Below are positions 26,185 through 35,883 of a stretch of 64,000 nucleotides of DNA, one piece after another. This stretch comes from Sphaerisporangium sp. TRM90804 (lineage in GTDB: Bacteria > Actinomycetota > Actinomycetes > Streptosporangiales > Streptosporangiaceae), in contig NZ_JARWAC010000022.1 in the NCBI RefSeq assembly GCF_029846175.1, positions 1 through 64,000 of the forward strand, written 5' to 3'. Each line of letters opens with the position of its first letter. The stretch's first letter is position 1. Position numbers and translations under genes: made by a program. The notes beneath the pieces were generated by a model. It saw only the letters and a list, made by a program, of their open reading frames with translations, did no database searches and was not told the DNA's origin.

Positions 26185-28359
26185 TCAGACCGCGGCGGGG
26201 GTGAGCGTCACGGGGACGCCGTTGAAGACGGCGTTGCCGGACAGGACGTCGACCACCGACTCGTCGGTCAGCGTGTTGGCGTTGACGCCCGCGTTCTGCG
26301 AGGCGACCCGCTGCGGGATGCCGGCGTGCCCCCACCCGTGCGGCAGGCTGACCACGCCGGGCATGATCGCGTCGTTGGGCTCCACCGGCACCACGAGCTC
26401 GCCGGACGCCGAGCGCACCAGCGCGTGCTCGCCGAGGCCCAGCCGGGCCACGTCCTCGGGGTTGATGTGCAGCGTGCACTGGTTGCTGCCGCCGACCAGG
26501 GTCTCGACGTTGTGCAGCCAGCTGTTGAGGGAACGGAGCTGACGCCTGCCGATCAGCAGCATCTCCGCGGGCGGCTCGGCCAGCCGGTCGTGCAGCCGGG
26601 AGACGTCGGCCACCAGCACCGGCGGGGCCAGCTCCACCCGGCCGGACGCCGTGAACAGCATCTCGGGCAGCCGGGGCCGCAGCGCGCCCAGGTCGATGCC
26701 GTGCGGGTTGGCGCGCAGGTCGGCCAGGGTGAGCCCGTACGGGCCGAGCCGGAGGAAGGCGTCCAGGATGAGTTCGACGCCAGAGTCGCCCTCCAGGGAG
26801 GCGCGCAGCTCGGCGGGGTCCATGCCCTCGTACGGGGAGCCGGGCGTCTGCGTGGCGCCGCCGAGGATCCCGGCGAGCATCATCTCGTCCAGCGACGACG
26901 GGTCGGCGTCCGCGCCGGCCCCCGAGGCGATGAGCGTCAGCTTCGCCATGATCTCGGCCTCGGACAGCTGCCCCGGCTCCAGCGGCACCACCGGCGGCGA
27001 GAACCGGGTGTAGTTGCGGACGGTCACCGTCAGCAGCAGGAAGTCGTAGTGCGGCATCTGCATGATCCGCGGCGGGGGCAGGATGACGTCCGCGTACCGC
27101 GTGGTCTCGTTCAGGTAGGGGTCGACGCAGACCATGAAGTCCAGGCTTTCCAGGGCCCCCGCGAGCCGCGGGCCGCCCGGCGCCGACACCACCGGGTTGC
27201 CGGCCACGGCCACCAGCGCCCTGACCTGCCCCTCTCCCGGGGTCTCGATCTCGTCGGCCAGGGTCGCGACCGGCAGCTCGCCGAGCGACTCCGGCAGCCC
27301 CCGGACGCGGCTGTGCCAGCTTCCCGTCTTGTACGGCTCGGACGGCTTGGGCGGGCCGAAGGTGGCGGTCTGGGTGAACATCACCCCGCCCGGCCGGTCG
27401 AAGTTGCCGGTCAGGATGTTCAGGACGTCGACCAGCCACTGGTTGAGCGTGCCGAACTCGGCGGTGCAGGTGCCGATGCGGGTGTACACGGCGGCCGTCC
27501 GGGCGGCGGCGAGCTGCCGCGCGACCCGCGCGATGTCCTCGGCGGCCACACCGCACACCGGCGCGACGCGCTCCGGGGTGAACTCCTGCGCCAGGTGCCG
27601 CAGCTCGTCCAGGCCGTTGACCTCGATGTCGATGGTGGTCAGGCCCTCGGCGAGCAGGGTGTGCACCATGCCGAACAGCAGGAACGCGTCGGTGCCCGGG
27701 CGCACGAACAGGTGCTCGTCGGCGGCCGCGGCGGTGCGGGTGCGGCGCGGGTCGACGACGACGACCTTGCCGCCGCGACGGCGCAGGTCCTTGAGCCGGC
27801 CGGGGAAGTCGGGGGCCGAGCACAGCGAGCCGTTGGACTCGACCGGGTTGGCGCCGAGGATCAGCAGGAAGTCGGTGCGGTCGATGTCGGGCACCGAGAT
27901 GGCCAGCGGGTCGCCCACCATGTAGCCGCAGGCGACGTGCTTGGGCATCTGGTCGATGGTGCTGGCCGAGTAGATGTTGCGGGTGCCGAGCGCCTGGCTC
28001 AGCGCGCCCCGGTACAGCGGCCCGGCCATCGTGTGGAAGGTCGGGTTGCCGAAGAACGCGGCCACCGACTCGCGCCCGTGGGTCGCGATGACGTCCTTGA
28101 GCCCCTGGTCGACCCGCTCGAACGCCTCCTCCCACGTCGCCTCGTGCCACTCGCCGTCCTTGCGGATCAGCGGGACGCGCAGGCGGTCGGGGTCGGCGTC
28201 GAGGTTGCCGAGGCTGGCGCCCTTGGGGCAGATGAAGCCCTTGGAGAACGGGTCGTCCGGGTCACCCTTGACGGAGGTGACGCGCCCGGTGTCGTCGAGC
28301 GTGAGCTTCAGCCCGCAGACGGCATCACAAAGGGGACAGGTCCGGAGCGCGGTTCTCAT
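26185..28359 (-). CDS. Molybdopterin-dependent oxidoreductase with [4Fe-4S] cluster
   Basis: 724 aa. The N-terminus CPLCDAVCGLKL with GFICPKG downstream gives four Cys for a [4Fe-4S] cluster, as in formate dehydrogenase and nitrate reductase relatives. Bis-MGD-binding features include ILGANPVESNGS, VVVDPRRT and the C-terminal dinucleotide domain (SLPHGWGHAGIP, AGVNANTLTDE). No signal peptide, so cytoplasmic. No partner subunit is adjacent, and substrate is unknown. It is a single-gene unit. The gap 25911-26184 to PhoX holds only a 13-bp tandem duplication (26057-26082). Confidence 0.85.
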   Translation of the reverse strand: MRTALRTCPLCDAVCGLKLTLDDTGRVTSVKGDPDDPFSKGFICPKGASLGNLDADPDRLRVPLIRKDGEWHEATWEEAFERVDQGLKDVIATHGRESVAAFFGNPTFHTMAGPLYRGALSQALGTRNIYSASTIDQMPKHVACGYMVGDPLAISVPDIDRTDFLLILGANPVESNGSLCSAPDFPGRLKDLRRRGGKVVVVDPRRTRTAAAADEHLFVRPGTDAFLLFGMVHTLLAEGLTTIDIEVNGLDELRHLAQEFTPERVAPVCGVAAEDIARVARQLAAARTAAVYTRIGTCTAEFGTLNQWLVDVLNILTGNFDRPGGVMFTQTATFGPPKPSEPYKTGSWHSRVRGLPESLGELPVATLADEIETPGEGQVRALVAVAGNPVVSAPGGPRLAGALESLDFMVCVDPYLNETTRYADVILPPPRIMQMPHYDFLLLTVTVRNYTRFSPPVVPLEPGQLSEAEIMAKLTLIASGAGADADPSSLDEMMLAGILGGATQTPGSPYEGMDPAELRASLEGDSGVELILDAFLRLGPYGLTLADLRANPHGIDLGALRPRLPEMLFTASGRVELAPPVLVADVSRLHDRLAEPPAEMLLIGRRQLRSLNSWLHNVETLVGGSNQCTLHINPEDVARLGLGEHALVRSASGELVVPVEPNDAIMPGVVSLPHGWGHAGIPQRVASQNAGVNANTLTDESVVDVLSGNAVFNGVPVTLTPAAV

Positions 28360-28466
28360 CGGGCCTCCTGAGAGCGGGTGTTACCCGCATCATCACCCCG
28401 CCCTCCCGAGCCCCGGAACCCCAGTTCTGCCACTTACGGGGTGCGCCGCCCGCCGTCCGATCCCCG

Positions 28467-28568
28467 CGCGAACAGCCGGAGGCCGAGGCCGTGGTGAGCG
28501 ACTGAAGACCGATGTCGTTCGTGGATCGGCCGTTCCCCGCGAACAGCCGGAAGCCGAAGCCGTCGTGA
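28467..28568. repeat. Two direct copies of a 31-bp sequence
   Basis: CGCGAACAGCCGGAGGCCG... at 28467-28497 recurs with few changes at 28538-28568 (period 71). They lie in the 224-base gap between two minus-strand genes. No function is apparent. Confidence 0.6.
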
Positions 28569-28583
28569 CGGAGACCAGCGGCG

Positions 28584-29570
28584 TCAGCCGAGGGCGTCGA
28601 GCAGCTCGCGCTCGCGGCGGGCGCTGAGCCCGGAACGTCTCGCCCGGTCCAGACCCTGCTCGCGCTCCCAGGCGAGCGTGTCGGCCAGCAGCTCCGCCCG
28701 GGGCCGGTGGCGCAGCCCGGCGGCGCGCGCCGCGGCCCCGGTGCGGGCCGAGAACCCCTCCCAGCCGGGCTCGACCAGCCACATCGGCAGCGACTCGTCC
28801 CCCATGTACTCGGTCACGCCGTTCGCGAGCAGCCACGACGACTCCGCGTGGACCACCGGGCCGGTGTGCCCGCCGACGGCACGGGACGTCTCGACCCACT
28901 CCCCGAAGGAGACGACCGGCCCGACGGCGTCGTACACGCCGGTGCTCCCCGCCTCCGCGGCGTCCAGCAGCCAGGCGGCGAGGTCGCGCACGTCGACCGC
29001 CTGTGTCGGGATGCCCGGCGCGTCGGGGACCAGCATCGGCCCGAGCGGGTCGCGCGCGGCGCGGGCCACCCAGTAGCCGGTACGCCCGGTGTGATCGCCC
29101 GGCCCGCCGATGAGCCCGGCGCGCGCGACGAGGAGGCGATCGCCCACGACGTCCGTCGACGCCTGCTCGCAGGCGACCTTCGCCTCGCCGTACAACCCGC
29201 GGTCGACCTCGCCACGGTCGGTCGCGGCGAGCAGGGCCGCGGACTCGTCCGCGTCCGGGACGGCGTGGGAGGCGTATGCGCTGATGGAGGAGACATAGGC
29301 CCAGTGCCGGGCCCTGCCGCCCAGCGCGCCGAGCGCCGCGCGAACGAAGCCCGGCTGCCAGGACACCTCGACGACGGCGTCCCACTCGCGATCGAGCACC
29401 CCCTCGTACGCCGATGCCTCACGCCGATCGGCGGCCACCAGCCTCGCCCCGCCCGCGACCTCCCCGCTCTCCCCCCGAGCCAGGCACGTCACCCGATGCC
29501 CCCGCCCCACCGCCTGCCCCGAAAGCTCCCGCCCCACCCACGCCGTCCCACCCAGAACCAAGATCTCCAT
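28584..29570 (-). CDS. NAD-dependent epimerase/dehydratase (extended SDR-like)
   Basis: 328 aa starting [16 protein letters not shown], an N-terminal nucleotide-binding motif (GGTxxxG), followed by LVAADRRE and [12 protein letters not shown]. The usual YxxxK appears as [11 protein letters not shown]. The C-terminal half ([20 protein letters not shown]) is similar to actinomycete reductase-like proteins of unknown substrate. The start follows a GGTGGCGGG purine stretch. Upstream in-frame sequence to 29666 is basic and unlikely coding. Confidence 0.75.
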   Translation of the reverse strand: MEILVLGGTAWVGRELSGQAVGRGHRVTCLARGESGEVAGGARLVAADRREASAYEGVLDREWDAVVEVSWQPGFVRAALGALGGRARHWAYVSSISAYASHAVPDADESAALLAATDRGEVDRGLYGEAKVACEQASTDVVGDRLLVARAGLIGGPGDHTGRTGYWVARAARDPLGPMLVPDAPGIPTQAVDVRDLAAWLLDAAEAGSTGVYDAVGPVVSFGEWVETSRAVGGHTGPVVHAESSWLLANGVTEYMGDESLPMWLVEPGWEGFSARTGAAARAAGLRHRPRAELLADTLAWEREQGLDRARRSGLSARRERELLDALG

Positions 29571-29848
29571 CCCGCCACCCAACCACCACGGACACCAACC
29601 GCCCAGAAGGGTTCGCTGACGGCACACCCGACGCCGTCGAGCCCTCACCGCCACGTCATCGGCCACCGCGGCTCGCCGAGTGACCGATGATCGACCGGAG
29701 GTGCCGGGGCATCCGACGACGGAGCCTGAAGTCCGGGGTGGCGCCGCGGGTCGCCCGGGGTCGTGATCCCCCGGCAGCGGATCCGGACGGCCCGTGACCG
29801 GTGTCAGGATCGGCCCGAGAAACGCGTGTGGCGGAGGTGCTCCGTTCT

Positions 29849-30748
29849 TTAGTTGTGTGAGTGCCTATGGTGTTCGGCGGGGTGTGTTCGGGTGGACTCC
29901 TGGCATTCCGCGTGCTCCCAGGCGCTTGAGGACGCGGCCAGTTCCGGTGGTACTCCGGCTATCTCGAAGAAGCGGCGGCCCGGGCCCGTGAGGGCTTCTA
30001 TCGGAAACCGGAGCTTTCTGAGCTCCTCCGCGAGCACCGCCCGCCCGGCGGCGCCGCACTCGCGCATAACGGATTCCCCGTACAGGGCCTCGCTGTGCGG
30101 GGTGCGGAGTTTCATATTCGCGTCCAGCACGCCGACCAGATAGCAATGCACGTGCAACTGCGGAGGGGGTGGTTCCAGCCACGGTGGTTTCCGTGATATC
30201 ACGTGCAGCGCTATCGAGGCGGCGAATCCCCGCGCCGGCTCGATGCCGGCGACCAGCGGTCTCGTCCGCGTCAGGTACTCGATCGCCTGGCCCGCGGCCT
30301 GGACCATGGCCTGTCCCAGCGACGCCCGCAGTTTCGCGTCGGACTGGGCCCACACCCACGACATCGAGCCGGGGGCCCAGAAGTCGAGAACGAAGCTGGT
30401 GACCGCCATCTGCCGTTCGAATCGTCCCGGTCCGCCGAGGCTCGGGCGCGTGCCCGCGCCGGATGGCTGCGTGAAATGCGGTGGGCGCGCCTGCGCCCCG
30501 GTGACCGTGTGGCGTCCCAGCAGGGCCGATGTCAACTGCTTGGCGCGTGTCTCGGCGCCGCGCTCCACGCCGAGGGACCGCAGGGCCTCGTTCGACCCCA
30601 GCCACATCGAATTCGCCCGTTCGGGCCCCGGGTCGGTCTTTCGGGTGAATGCCTGTGGCGACAGAGCGTACTCCAACGCGTGCTCGGCCGCCGACAATGC
30701 CGGCTTCGGGTCACCAACCGGAACCGACAGGGTGCGAATCGTCAGCAT
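29849..30748 (-). CDS. Stand-alone TrwC/MobF-type relaxase-like protein
   Basis: 299 aa from the ATG at 30748 (GAGG upstream). The frame is open to 30910 with a GTG that lacks a site. The order of motifs follows the TrwC relaxase domain: MLTIRTLS at the start, a [13 protein letters not shown] segment, [21 protein letters not shown] in place of [27 protein letters not shown] (the HxH metal motif), [13 protein letters not shown] and [11 protein letters not shown]. The helicase and nickase tail of MobF proteins is absent, and the first active-site region has a single Tyr (EYALSP). It may be a mini-relaxase or a domesticated derivative. No oriT or transfer genes are nearby. Confidence 0.6.
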   Translation of the reverse strand: MLTIRTLSVPVGDPKPALSAAEHALEYALSPQAFTRKTDPGPERANSMWLGSNEALRSLGVERGAETRAKQLTSALLGRHTVTGAQARPPHFTQPSGAGTRPSLGGPGRFERQMAVTSFVLDFWAPGSMSWVWAQSDAKLRASLGQAMVQAAGQAIEYLTRTRPLVAGIEPARGFAASIALHVISRKPPWLEPPPPQLHVHCYLVGVLDANMKLRTPHSEALYGESVMRECGAAGRAVLAEELRKLRFPIEALTGPGRRFFEIAGVPPELAASSSAWEHAECQESTRTHPAEHHRHSHN

Positions 30749-31100
30749 GAGACCTCGCGGTGCGATCCAGCACCCTTCGCGGACGTGAACTTCGGCGTCT
30801 TCGATATTGCGCCGTGCGGCAGTACGGCACGGACGGCCGACCGGTCTGATCGGCGGTATGGCAGTGCTGTCATGGCATTCCATTGTGCTGCATCCGCCGG
30901 GGGTGGTCACGTGTTTCGCAGCTTTAAGAGTAGTACCAGGTGGTAATTCCTGACACTCCCTTCCATATGCTATTCTATTAGCCTGAAAACTATTTGAAAT
31001 ATCAACGGATTCGGTATCTGCGCGGCGAGAGGCTGTGCCCCCTCGTTCGCCGCGACCGGGTGAAGCGCGCCGGACGGGTTGCCTTCGCAGGTCGGCATCG
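30749..31100. promoter_or_regulatory. AT-rich promoter region of the relaxase-like gene
   Basis: This gene-free stretch contains, around 30955-31015, the most AT-rich run in the vicinity (TATTCTATTAG, TATTTGAAATATCAA). On the minus strand TTGATA (31013-31008) and TAATAG follow at a wide 19-base spacing, so a promoter is plausible but not certain. If transcription starts near 30960 the relaxase-like mRNA has a leader of about 200 bases. Base composition unlike the flanks may mark foreign DNA. Confidence 0.35.
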
Positions 31101-32087
31101 CTACGCGGCGACGAAGACCCAGGCCGGGGACTCCTCGCCGGGCTTGTAAGGCGAGCCGGGGTGCTTGCCGACCACGCCGGGGAGGGACTGGGCGCGGGCG
31201 GCCTGACGGACGGCTTTCAGCTCGCCCGGGTAGCTGGGGGCGGTCTGCCAGCGGGGGCCGGTGACGGCCATGTCCTCCAAAGCCTCGCGCCGGGTCTCGA
31301 ACGGGGCGTCCAGCAGCGAGGCGCCGTCGTCGTACAGGGCGTCGTAGGCGACGTAGACCAGCGTGCCGCCCAGCCTCACCACCTCGCCGTCCAGCACCGC
31401 GGCCCTGCTGCCGAACGCCTCGGCCAGCGGGCGCAGCCACCGGTACTCCGCGGTGACGTCGGCGCCGCGCGCCGAGCGCAGGGTCAGCCGGCCGCCCTGG
31501 ATGTACGCCAGCGCGCGGGTGCCGCCCCACGCGAACTCCCAGGCGTACTCGCCGGCGTCCTTCGGCGCCCGGGAGCGGGTCACCGGCGACATGGGGGCCA
31601 GGGACGACGGCATCGGCTCCCACGACTCCACCGGCGGGCTCATGCGGTGGATCATCCAGTTGCGGCCGTGCGTCCGGAACAGCACGTACTTGCCCGAGGC
31701 GCGCTCGCCCCGCAGCACGATCATGACCTCCCGGTCGCTCCACTTCTCGGTCTCGTACGTCCCCCGGTCCCAGATCGTCATCGTGCCGCCGCCGTACTCG
31801 CCCGCGGGGATCTCGCCCTCGAACGTGGCGTACTCCATGGGGTGGTCCTCGGTGTGCACGGCCAGGTGGTTGGTGGCGGGGTCCGGCGGCAGCCCCTTGG
31901 GGATCGCCCAGGACGCCAGCACGCCCTCGCGTTCCAGCCGCAGGTCCCAGTGCAGCGAGCGCGCGTGGTGCTCCTGGATCACGAAGGTGTCGTCGTCGCC
32001 CCGCGGCAGCGGCCCGTCGGCCGGGAACGGCTCGCGTGTGCGACGGGGGTCGCGCTTGCCGCGGTAGGGCTCCAGTTTGTCGGCCAC
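31101..32087 (-). CDS. LigD-type 3'-phosphoesterase with degenerate ATP-ligase domain
   Basis: 328 aa from a GTG. Residues about 30-155 form the DNA-ligase D phosphoesterase (PE) domain: FVIQEHHARSLHWDLRLE with metal-binding His, WAIPKGLP, HPMEYATFEGEIPAGEYGGG and RNWMIHRM. Residues about 175-325 resemble a LigD adenylation domain (LDGEVVRL, GVVGKHPGSPYKPG), but motif I reads WEFAWGGTR where ExKxDGxR is expected. The nucleotidyl Lys is Ala (about 186) and the Asp is Gly. It should trim 3' ends at breaks, but ligation is unlikely. Ku and the polymerase domain are not in the window. Confidence 0.8.
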   Translation of the reverse strand: MADKLEPYRGKRDPRRTREPFPADGPLPRGDDDTFVIQEHHARSLHWDLRLEREGVLASWAIPKGLPPDPATNHLAVHTEDHPMEYATFEGEIPAGEYGGGTMTIWDRGTYETEKWSDREVMIVLRGERASGKYVLFRTHGRNWMIHRMSPPVESWEPMPSSLAPMSPVTRSRAPKDAGEYAWEFAWGGTRALAYIQGGRLTLRSARGADVTAEYRWLRPLAEAFGSRAAVLDGEVVRLGGTLVYVAYDALYDDGASLLDAPFETRREALEDMAVTGPRWQTAPSYPGELKAVRQAARAQSLPGVVGKHPGSPYKPGEESPAWVFVAA

Positions 32088-32210
32088 GCCGACTGTCCTA
32101 CCCCCGTGGGCGGAACTTCGGCCCGGTCGCCCCGATATCTGGGGTCCCCAGCGTTAGTACCTTTGGGCGGTGGCCGCTCCTCCGTTGCCGGCCGTGTCGA
32201 AGGGAGTGCC

Positions 32211-33470
32211 ATGCCGCACCTGCCGGGGATGGCGGTGACCGGCCACGAGTTCGCGGTGCCGCTCGACCACGGCGCCCGCGACGGGGCCAGCATCACGGTG
32301 TTCGCCCGCGAGGTCGTCGACCCCGCACGGGCGGGCGAGGCCCTGCCCTGGCTGCTCTTCCTGCAGGGCGGGCCGGGCGGCAAGGGGCCGCGGCCCACCG
32401 GCCCCGACGGCTGGCTGGGCCGCGCGCTGCGGACGCACCGGGTGCTGCTGCTCGACCAGCGCGGCACCGGGCGCAGCACGCCCGTCACCGCCGCGACGGC
32501 CGCGCGCCTCGGCGACGGGCTGGCCGGGTACCTGCGCCACTTCCGCGCCGACTCCATCGTCCGGGACGCCGAGATCATCCGCCGGAAGCTGTGCGGGGGA
32601 CGGCCGTGGGAGACGCTCGGGCAGAGCTACGGGGGCTTCATCACGCTCACCTACCTGTCGCTGGCGCCCGAAGGGCTGCGCGCCTGCTACGTGACGGGCG
32701 GGCTGCCCGGGCTCACCGCCACCGCCGACGAGGTGTACGCCCGCACGTACCCGCGGGTGCGCGGCAAGGTCGCCGACTACTACGCGCGCTACCCCGAGGA
32801 CGCGGCCACGGTCACGGCGGTGGCCGAGCACCTGGCCGAGCGCGACGTGCGACTGCCCGACGGCGACCGGCTGACGGTGCGGCGCCTGCAGATGCTCGGC
32901 GCGGGGCTGGGCATGGGGAGCGGCGCCGAGCGGCTGCACTGGCTGTTCGACGAGGTCTGGGACGGCCCCGAGCTCTCGGACGTCTTCCTGCACGAGGTGG
33001 CGGCGCAGACGTCGTTCCCCGGCAACCCGCTGTACGGCCTGTTCCAGGAGGCGATCTACGCCCAGGGCGACGCGCCGACCAGGTGGGCCGCCGAGCGCGC
33101 GCTCCAGCGCCTCCCGGAGTTCGCGCCCGGCGCGGAGCCGACGCTGTTCACCGGCGAGATGTTCTACCCGTGGATGTTCGAGGAGATCCGCACCCTGCGT
33201 CCCTTCCGGGACGCGGCCAACGCCCTGGCCGAGGCCGGCGACTGGCCGCCGTTGTACGACGCCGGGCGGCTCGCGGCCAACGAGGTGCCGGTGGCCGCCC
33301 TCGTCTACCACGACGACATGTACGTCGACGCCGACCTGTCGCTGCGGACGGCGCGCGCGGTGGGCGGCCTCCGGTGGTGGATCACCAACGAGTGGGAGCA
33401 CGACGGCGTCCGAACGGCGGGCGACCGCGTCCTGTCCCGCCTCATGGACCTCGCCGCCGGACGCGCCTGA
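32211..33470 (+). CDS. pip: Proline iminopeptidase-like alpha/beta hydrolase (S33)
   Basis: 419 aa. The ATG at 32211 follows AGGGAG. Family marks are FLQGGPGGKGPRP (oxyanion region), DQRGTGRSTP, and the nucleophile elbow GQSYGGFITLTYL. The late catalytic His is in NEWEHDGVR. The length and the DQRGTGRS motif place it with bacterial prolyl aminopeptidases that release N-terminal proline. No signal peptide, so cytosolic. Confidence 0.85.
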   Translation: MPHLPGMAVTGHEFAVPLDHGARDGASITVFAREVVDPARAGEALPWLLFLQGGPGGKGPRPTGPDGWLGRALRTHRVLLLDQRGTGRSTPVTAATAARLGDGLAGYLRHFRADSIVRDAEIIRRKLCGGRPWETLGQSYGGFITLTYLSLAPEGLRACYVTGGLPGLTATADEVYARTYPRVRGKVADYYARYPEDAATVTAVAEHLAERDVRLPDGDRLTVRRLQMLGAGLGMGSGAERLHWLFDEVWDGPELSDVFLHEVAAQTSFPGNPLYGLFQEAIYAQGDAPTRWAAERALQRLPEFAPGAEPTLFTGEMFYPWMFEEIRTLRPFRDAANALAEAGDWPPLYDAGRLAANEVPVAALVYHDDMYVDADLSLRTARAVGGLRWWITNEWEHDGVRTAGDRVLSRLMDLAAGRA

Positions 33471-33595
33471 CCCACCGGGCCAGGCGCGCCGCCGCCGGGC
33501 GTGAGGGTGGCGCCCGGCGGGCCGCCGAGCCGGGTATCTCGGCGAGCTTTCGGAGAGCGGCCGCCGCGCGGGCCGGGTGGGGATCCCGCGCGAGG

Positions 33596-34156
33596 TCAGT
33601 CGTGGTCGACGCAGCAGGGCGTCGGGTTCGGGACCTCCGCCGGCATGAGGCGGCCGCCCGCGGCGGGCATGGTGAGCAGGACGATCCGGCCCTCCCGCCA
33701 CTGCGGGCGCACGTGGTCGCCGGTCGCCAGCGGGGTGCCGGGCCGCGGCTCGTCGGCGTGTGCGAGCACGACCACCCGCTCGACGGCCGAGCGGGCCAGC
33801 ACCTCGGCGACGCTCAGCGTGCCGACCAGCTCGTCACGGCCGGGGAACAGGACCAGGCGCCCGGCCGACCCGGCGGCGTGCTCGGCCGCCGCCAGGGCCG
33901 CGCCCTCGGCGAGCTCCGCCGGCCCGGTGCGGGTCTCGCCGTACGCGAGGCCCACCCCGTCCGGGACGCTGAGCGCGCCGACGGGCCGGTCGGCGACCGC
34001 CAGCGAGCAGGCCACGTGCGGTGCCCCGGTGCCGGAGCGGACGAAGTGCGTGCAGGCCACGGTGCCGGCCGGGAGGCCGAGCGCCTTCACCGTGTCGGTG
34101 ATGAGGTGCTCGGCCTCGGCGACCGTCCGCGAGCCCGCGTCCAGGCCGACGATCAT
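33596..34156 (-). CDS. Conserved protein of unknown function coupled to the PHP gene
   Basis: 186 aa. The ATG (34156) overlaps the stop of the PHP-domain gene (ATGA), so the two are translated together. The sequence has alternating strand/helix patterns (MIVGLDAGSRTVAEAE, HFVRSGTGAPHVACSL, RLVLFPGRDELVG, VERVVVLAHADEPRPG). No family is recognised. It ends in NPTPCCVDHD, with a Cys pair near the C-terminus. No signal peptide is visible, although its partner is exported. Confidence 0.6.
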   Translation of the reverse strand: MIVGLDAGSRTVAEAEHLITDTVKALGLPAGTVACTHFVRSGTGAPHVACSLAVADRPVGALSVPDGVGLAYGETRTGPAELAEGAALAAAEHAAGSAGRLVLFPGRDELVGTLSVAEVLARSAVERVVVLAHADEPRPGTPLATGDHVRPQWREGRIVLLTMPAAGGRLMPAEVPNPTPCCVDHD

Positions 34157-35883
34157 CCGCGCGGGACGATCCAGATCGGGTTGCTGTAGAACCACAGGTC
34201 CTTCCACGGGTCGGCGTCGCCGAAGACGTCGATCGCCGGCCCGTTGGGGTCCACCGCCGCGCCGAGCAGGCCGGGCGCGGTGCGGTTGCCGTCGGTGCCG
34301 CGCAGCCGGACGTACACCGGCCGGTCGACGGCGCCCACCTGGTACACGAACTTCACCGTGCCGGTGTTCCTGCCGACCTCGTAGGACTTGACGACCTTGG
34401 TGGAGGGCGTCGTGAAGACGTCCTTGTCGGACGCCGGTCCGGTGACGTCGCCCTGGATGACGTCCACCCGGGCCAGCGTCGGGACGTACTGGGCCCAGTT
34501 CGGCAGGTTCGCCAGCGTGATCTCGATGGAGACCTCGACCTTCGCGCCCTTGCGGACGTGCAGCGTGTCGCCGAGCGTCACCCCGCGCCGGCCGGACTGC
34601 CGGGCGCGGACGATCAGCGAGCTGATCAGCCCGCCGTGGTCGACCCAGACGCGGCCGTTGCGGATGCCCTCCATGACCGAGGTGTAGGAGAAGTCGCGCG
34701 AGCCGACGTGGGTCCGGCTGTAGAAGCCCGGCCAGAAGTCGCCGGCGGCGAGGTTCATCGCGCCGCCGCCGTAGACGGGGTCGTTGTACTTGCCGTTGGC
34801 GTCGAAGTCGCTGCCGGGGCCGCGCGCGCTGGTGTCGGCGTACACGGTGTGGGAGTCGGAGTTGGCGCTGATCCACCAGCTCTTGCCCTCGGCCAGCAGG
34901 CTGTCCCACAGTCCGCCGACGGTGGAGGTCATCCAGTCGAACCCGCCGAAGGTCTTGTAGCTCTCGGCCGGGTAGGCGGGGAAGGAGTCGGCGCCGGGGT
35001 TGCTGTCGTAGAACCCGCGCCCGCCGCCCGGCCCGTGCGGCTTGGGGATGCCCGCGGCCTGGTGTCCGGGGGCGCCCTCCATGCCGACGGCGATGCCGGG
35101 CTGGGCGTCGCGCCAGCCGCGGATCTCGTGCGGGGAGTCCAGGCCCTTGCGCGAGGGGTGGTTGGCGAGGAACAGGGCGTCGTCGACGCGGCGCTTCCTG
35201 ACCGACTCGGCCAGGAAGTTCAGTCCGGCGATGGCCAGCGCCTCGTTCTGCGGGGTGTTGGCGCTCGCGCCCTTCACCGAGCCGTCGAAGCCGTTCTCGA
35301 ACTCCTTGAGCGTGGCGACCTCGCGGCGGCCCGGGGCGACGAACACCGTGCCGTGCTCGGCGGCCGGGATGTTCCACTCCAGCCCCTGGAAGACCAGGGT
35401 GTCCTGGACGGCCTGGCGGGCCGCGACGATGTCGGGGTTGACCTTCTCTACGCCGATCCGGGCGTGCGTGGCGCCGCCGTGGTCGGTGATGACCATCCAG
35501 TCCAGGCCGTTCGCGTTCGCGTGCCGGACGTGGTCGATGACCTTGTAGATGCCGTCGGAGCTGTACTGGGTGTGGATGTGGTGGTCGCCCGCCAGCCAGC
35601 GGTACCCGTCGAGCGGCTCGGCGCCGCTCCTCGGGCGCTCCTTGCCGGCCGTCGCGGCGGCGGCCGTGCCCTGCGAGCCGAGCACGCCGGCCGCGGTGAG
35701 CCCGGCGCCCAGCAGTCCCGCGCGGCGGAACACCTGGCGCCGCGAGACCTGGCCGGGGGAGAGCTCGGCGTCCGGGATGGACAGGTCCACGACCTCGGCC
35801 ATGTCGCCGTGGTCGTGCGCGTCCGAGGTGCCGTGCGTATGTGAATGAGGGTGATCGTGAGAGTGATCGTGCCCGTGACCCAT
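34153..35883 (-). CDS. PHP-domain phosphoesterase, His-rich leader and Tat signal
   Basis: 576 aa. The ATG at 35883 has GGAAGG 6 bases upstream. The first 26 residues are packed with His/Asp (HGHDHSHDHPHSHTHG). A classic Tat signal follows at about 45-75 (SRRQVFRRAGLLGAGLTAAG). The PHP metallo-phosphoesterase motifs come next: AGDHHIHTQYSSDG, DWMVITDHGG, LANHPSRKG and SANSDSHTVY, with the remaining part beta-rich. The exported mature enzyme probably hydrolyses phosphate esters. The His-rich segment lies before the Tat motif and would stay on the cytoplasmic side, perhaps as a metal sensor or carrier. Confidence 0.8.
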   Translation of the reverse strand: MGHGHDHSHDHPHSHTHGTSDAHDHGDMAEVVDLSIPDAELSPGQVSRRQVFRRAGLLGAGLTAAGVLGSQGTAAAATAGKERPRSGAEPLDGYRWLAGDHHIHTQYSSDGIYKVIDHVRHANANGLDWMVITDHGGATHARIGVEKVNPDIVAARQAVQDTLVFQGLEWNIPAAEHGTVFVAPGRREVATLKEFENGFDGSVKGASANTPQNEALAIAGLNFLAESVRKRRVDDALFLANHPSRKGLDSPHEIRGWRDAQPGIAVGMEGAPGHQAAGIPKPHGPGGGRGFYDSNPGADSFPAYPAESYKTFGGFDWMTSTVGGLWDSLLAEGKSWWISANSDSHTVYADTSARGPGSDFDANGKYNDPVYGGGAMNLAAGDFWPGFYSRTHVGSRDFSYTSVMEGIRNGRVWVDHGGLISSLIVRARQSGRRGVTLGDTLHVRKGAKVEVSIEITLANLPNWAQYVPTLARVDVIQGDVTGPASDKDVFTTPSTKVVKSYEVGRNTGTVKFVYQVGAVDRPVYVRLRGTDGNRTAPGLLGAAVDPNGPAIDVFGDADPWKDLWFYSNPIWIVPRG

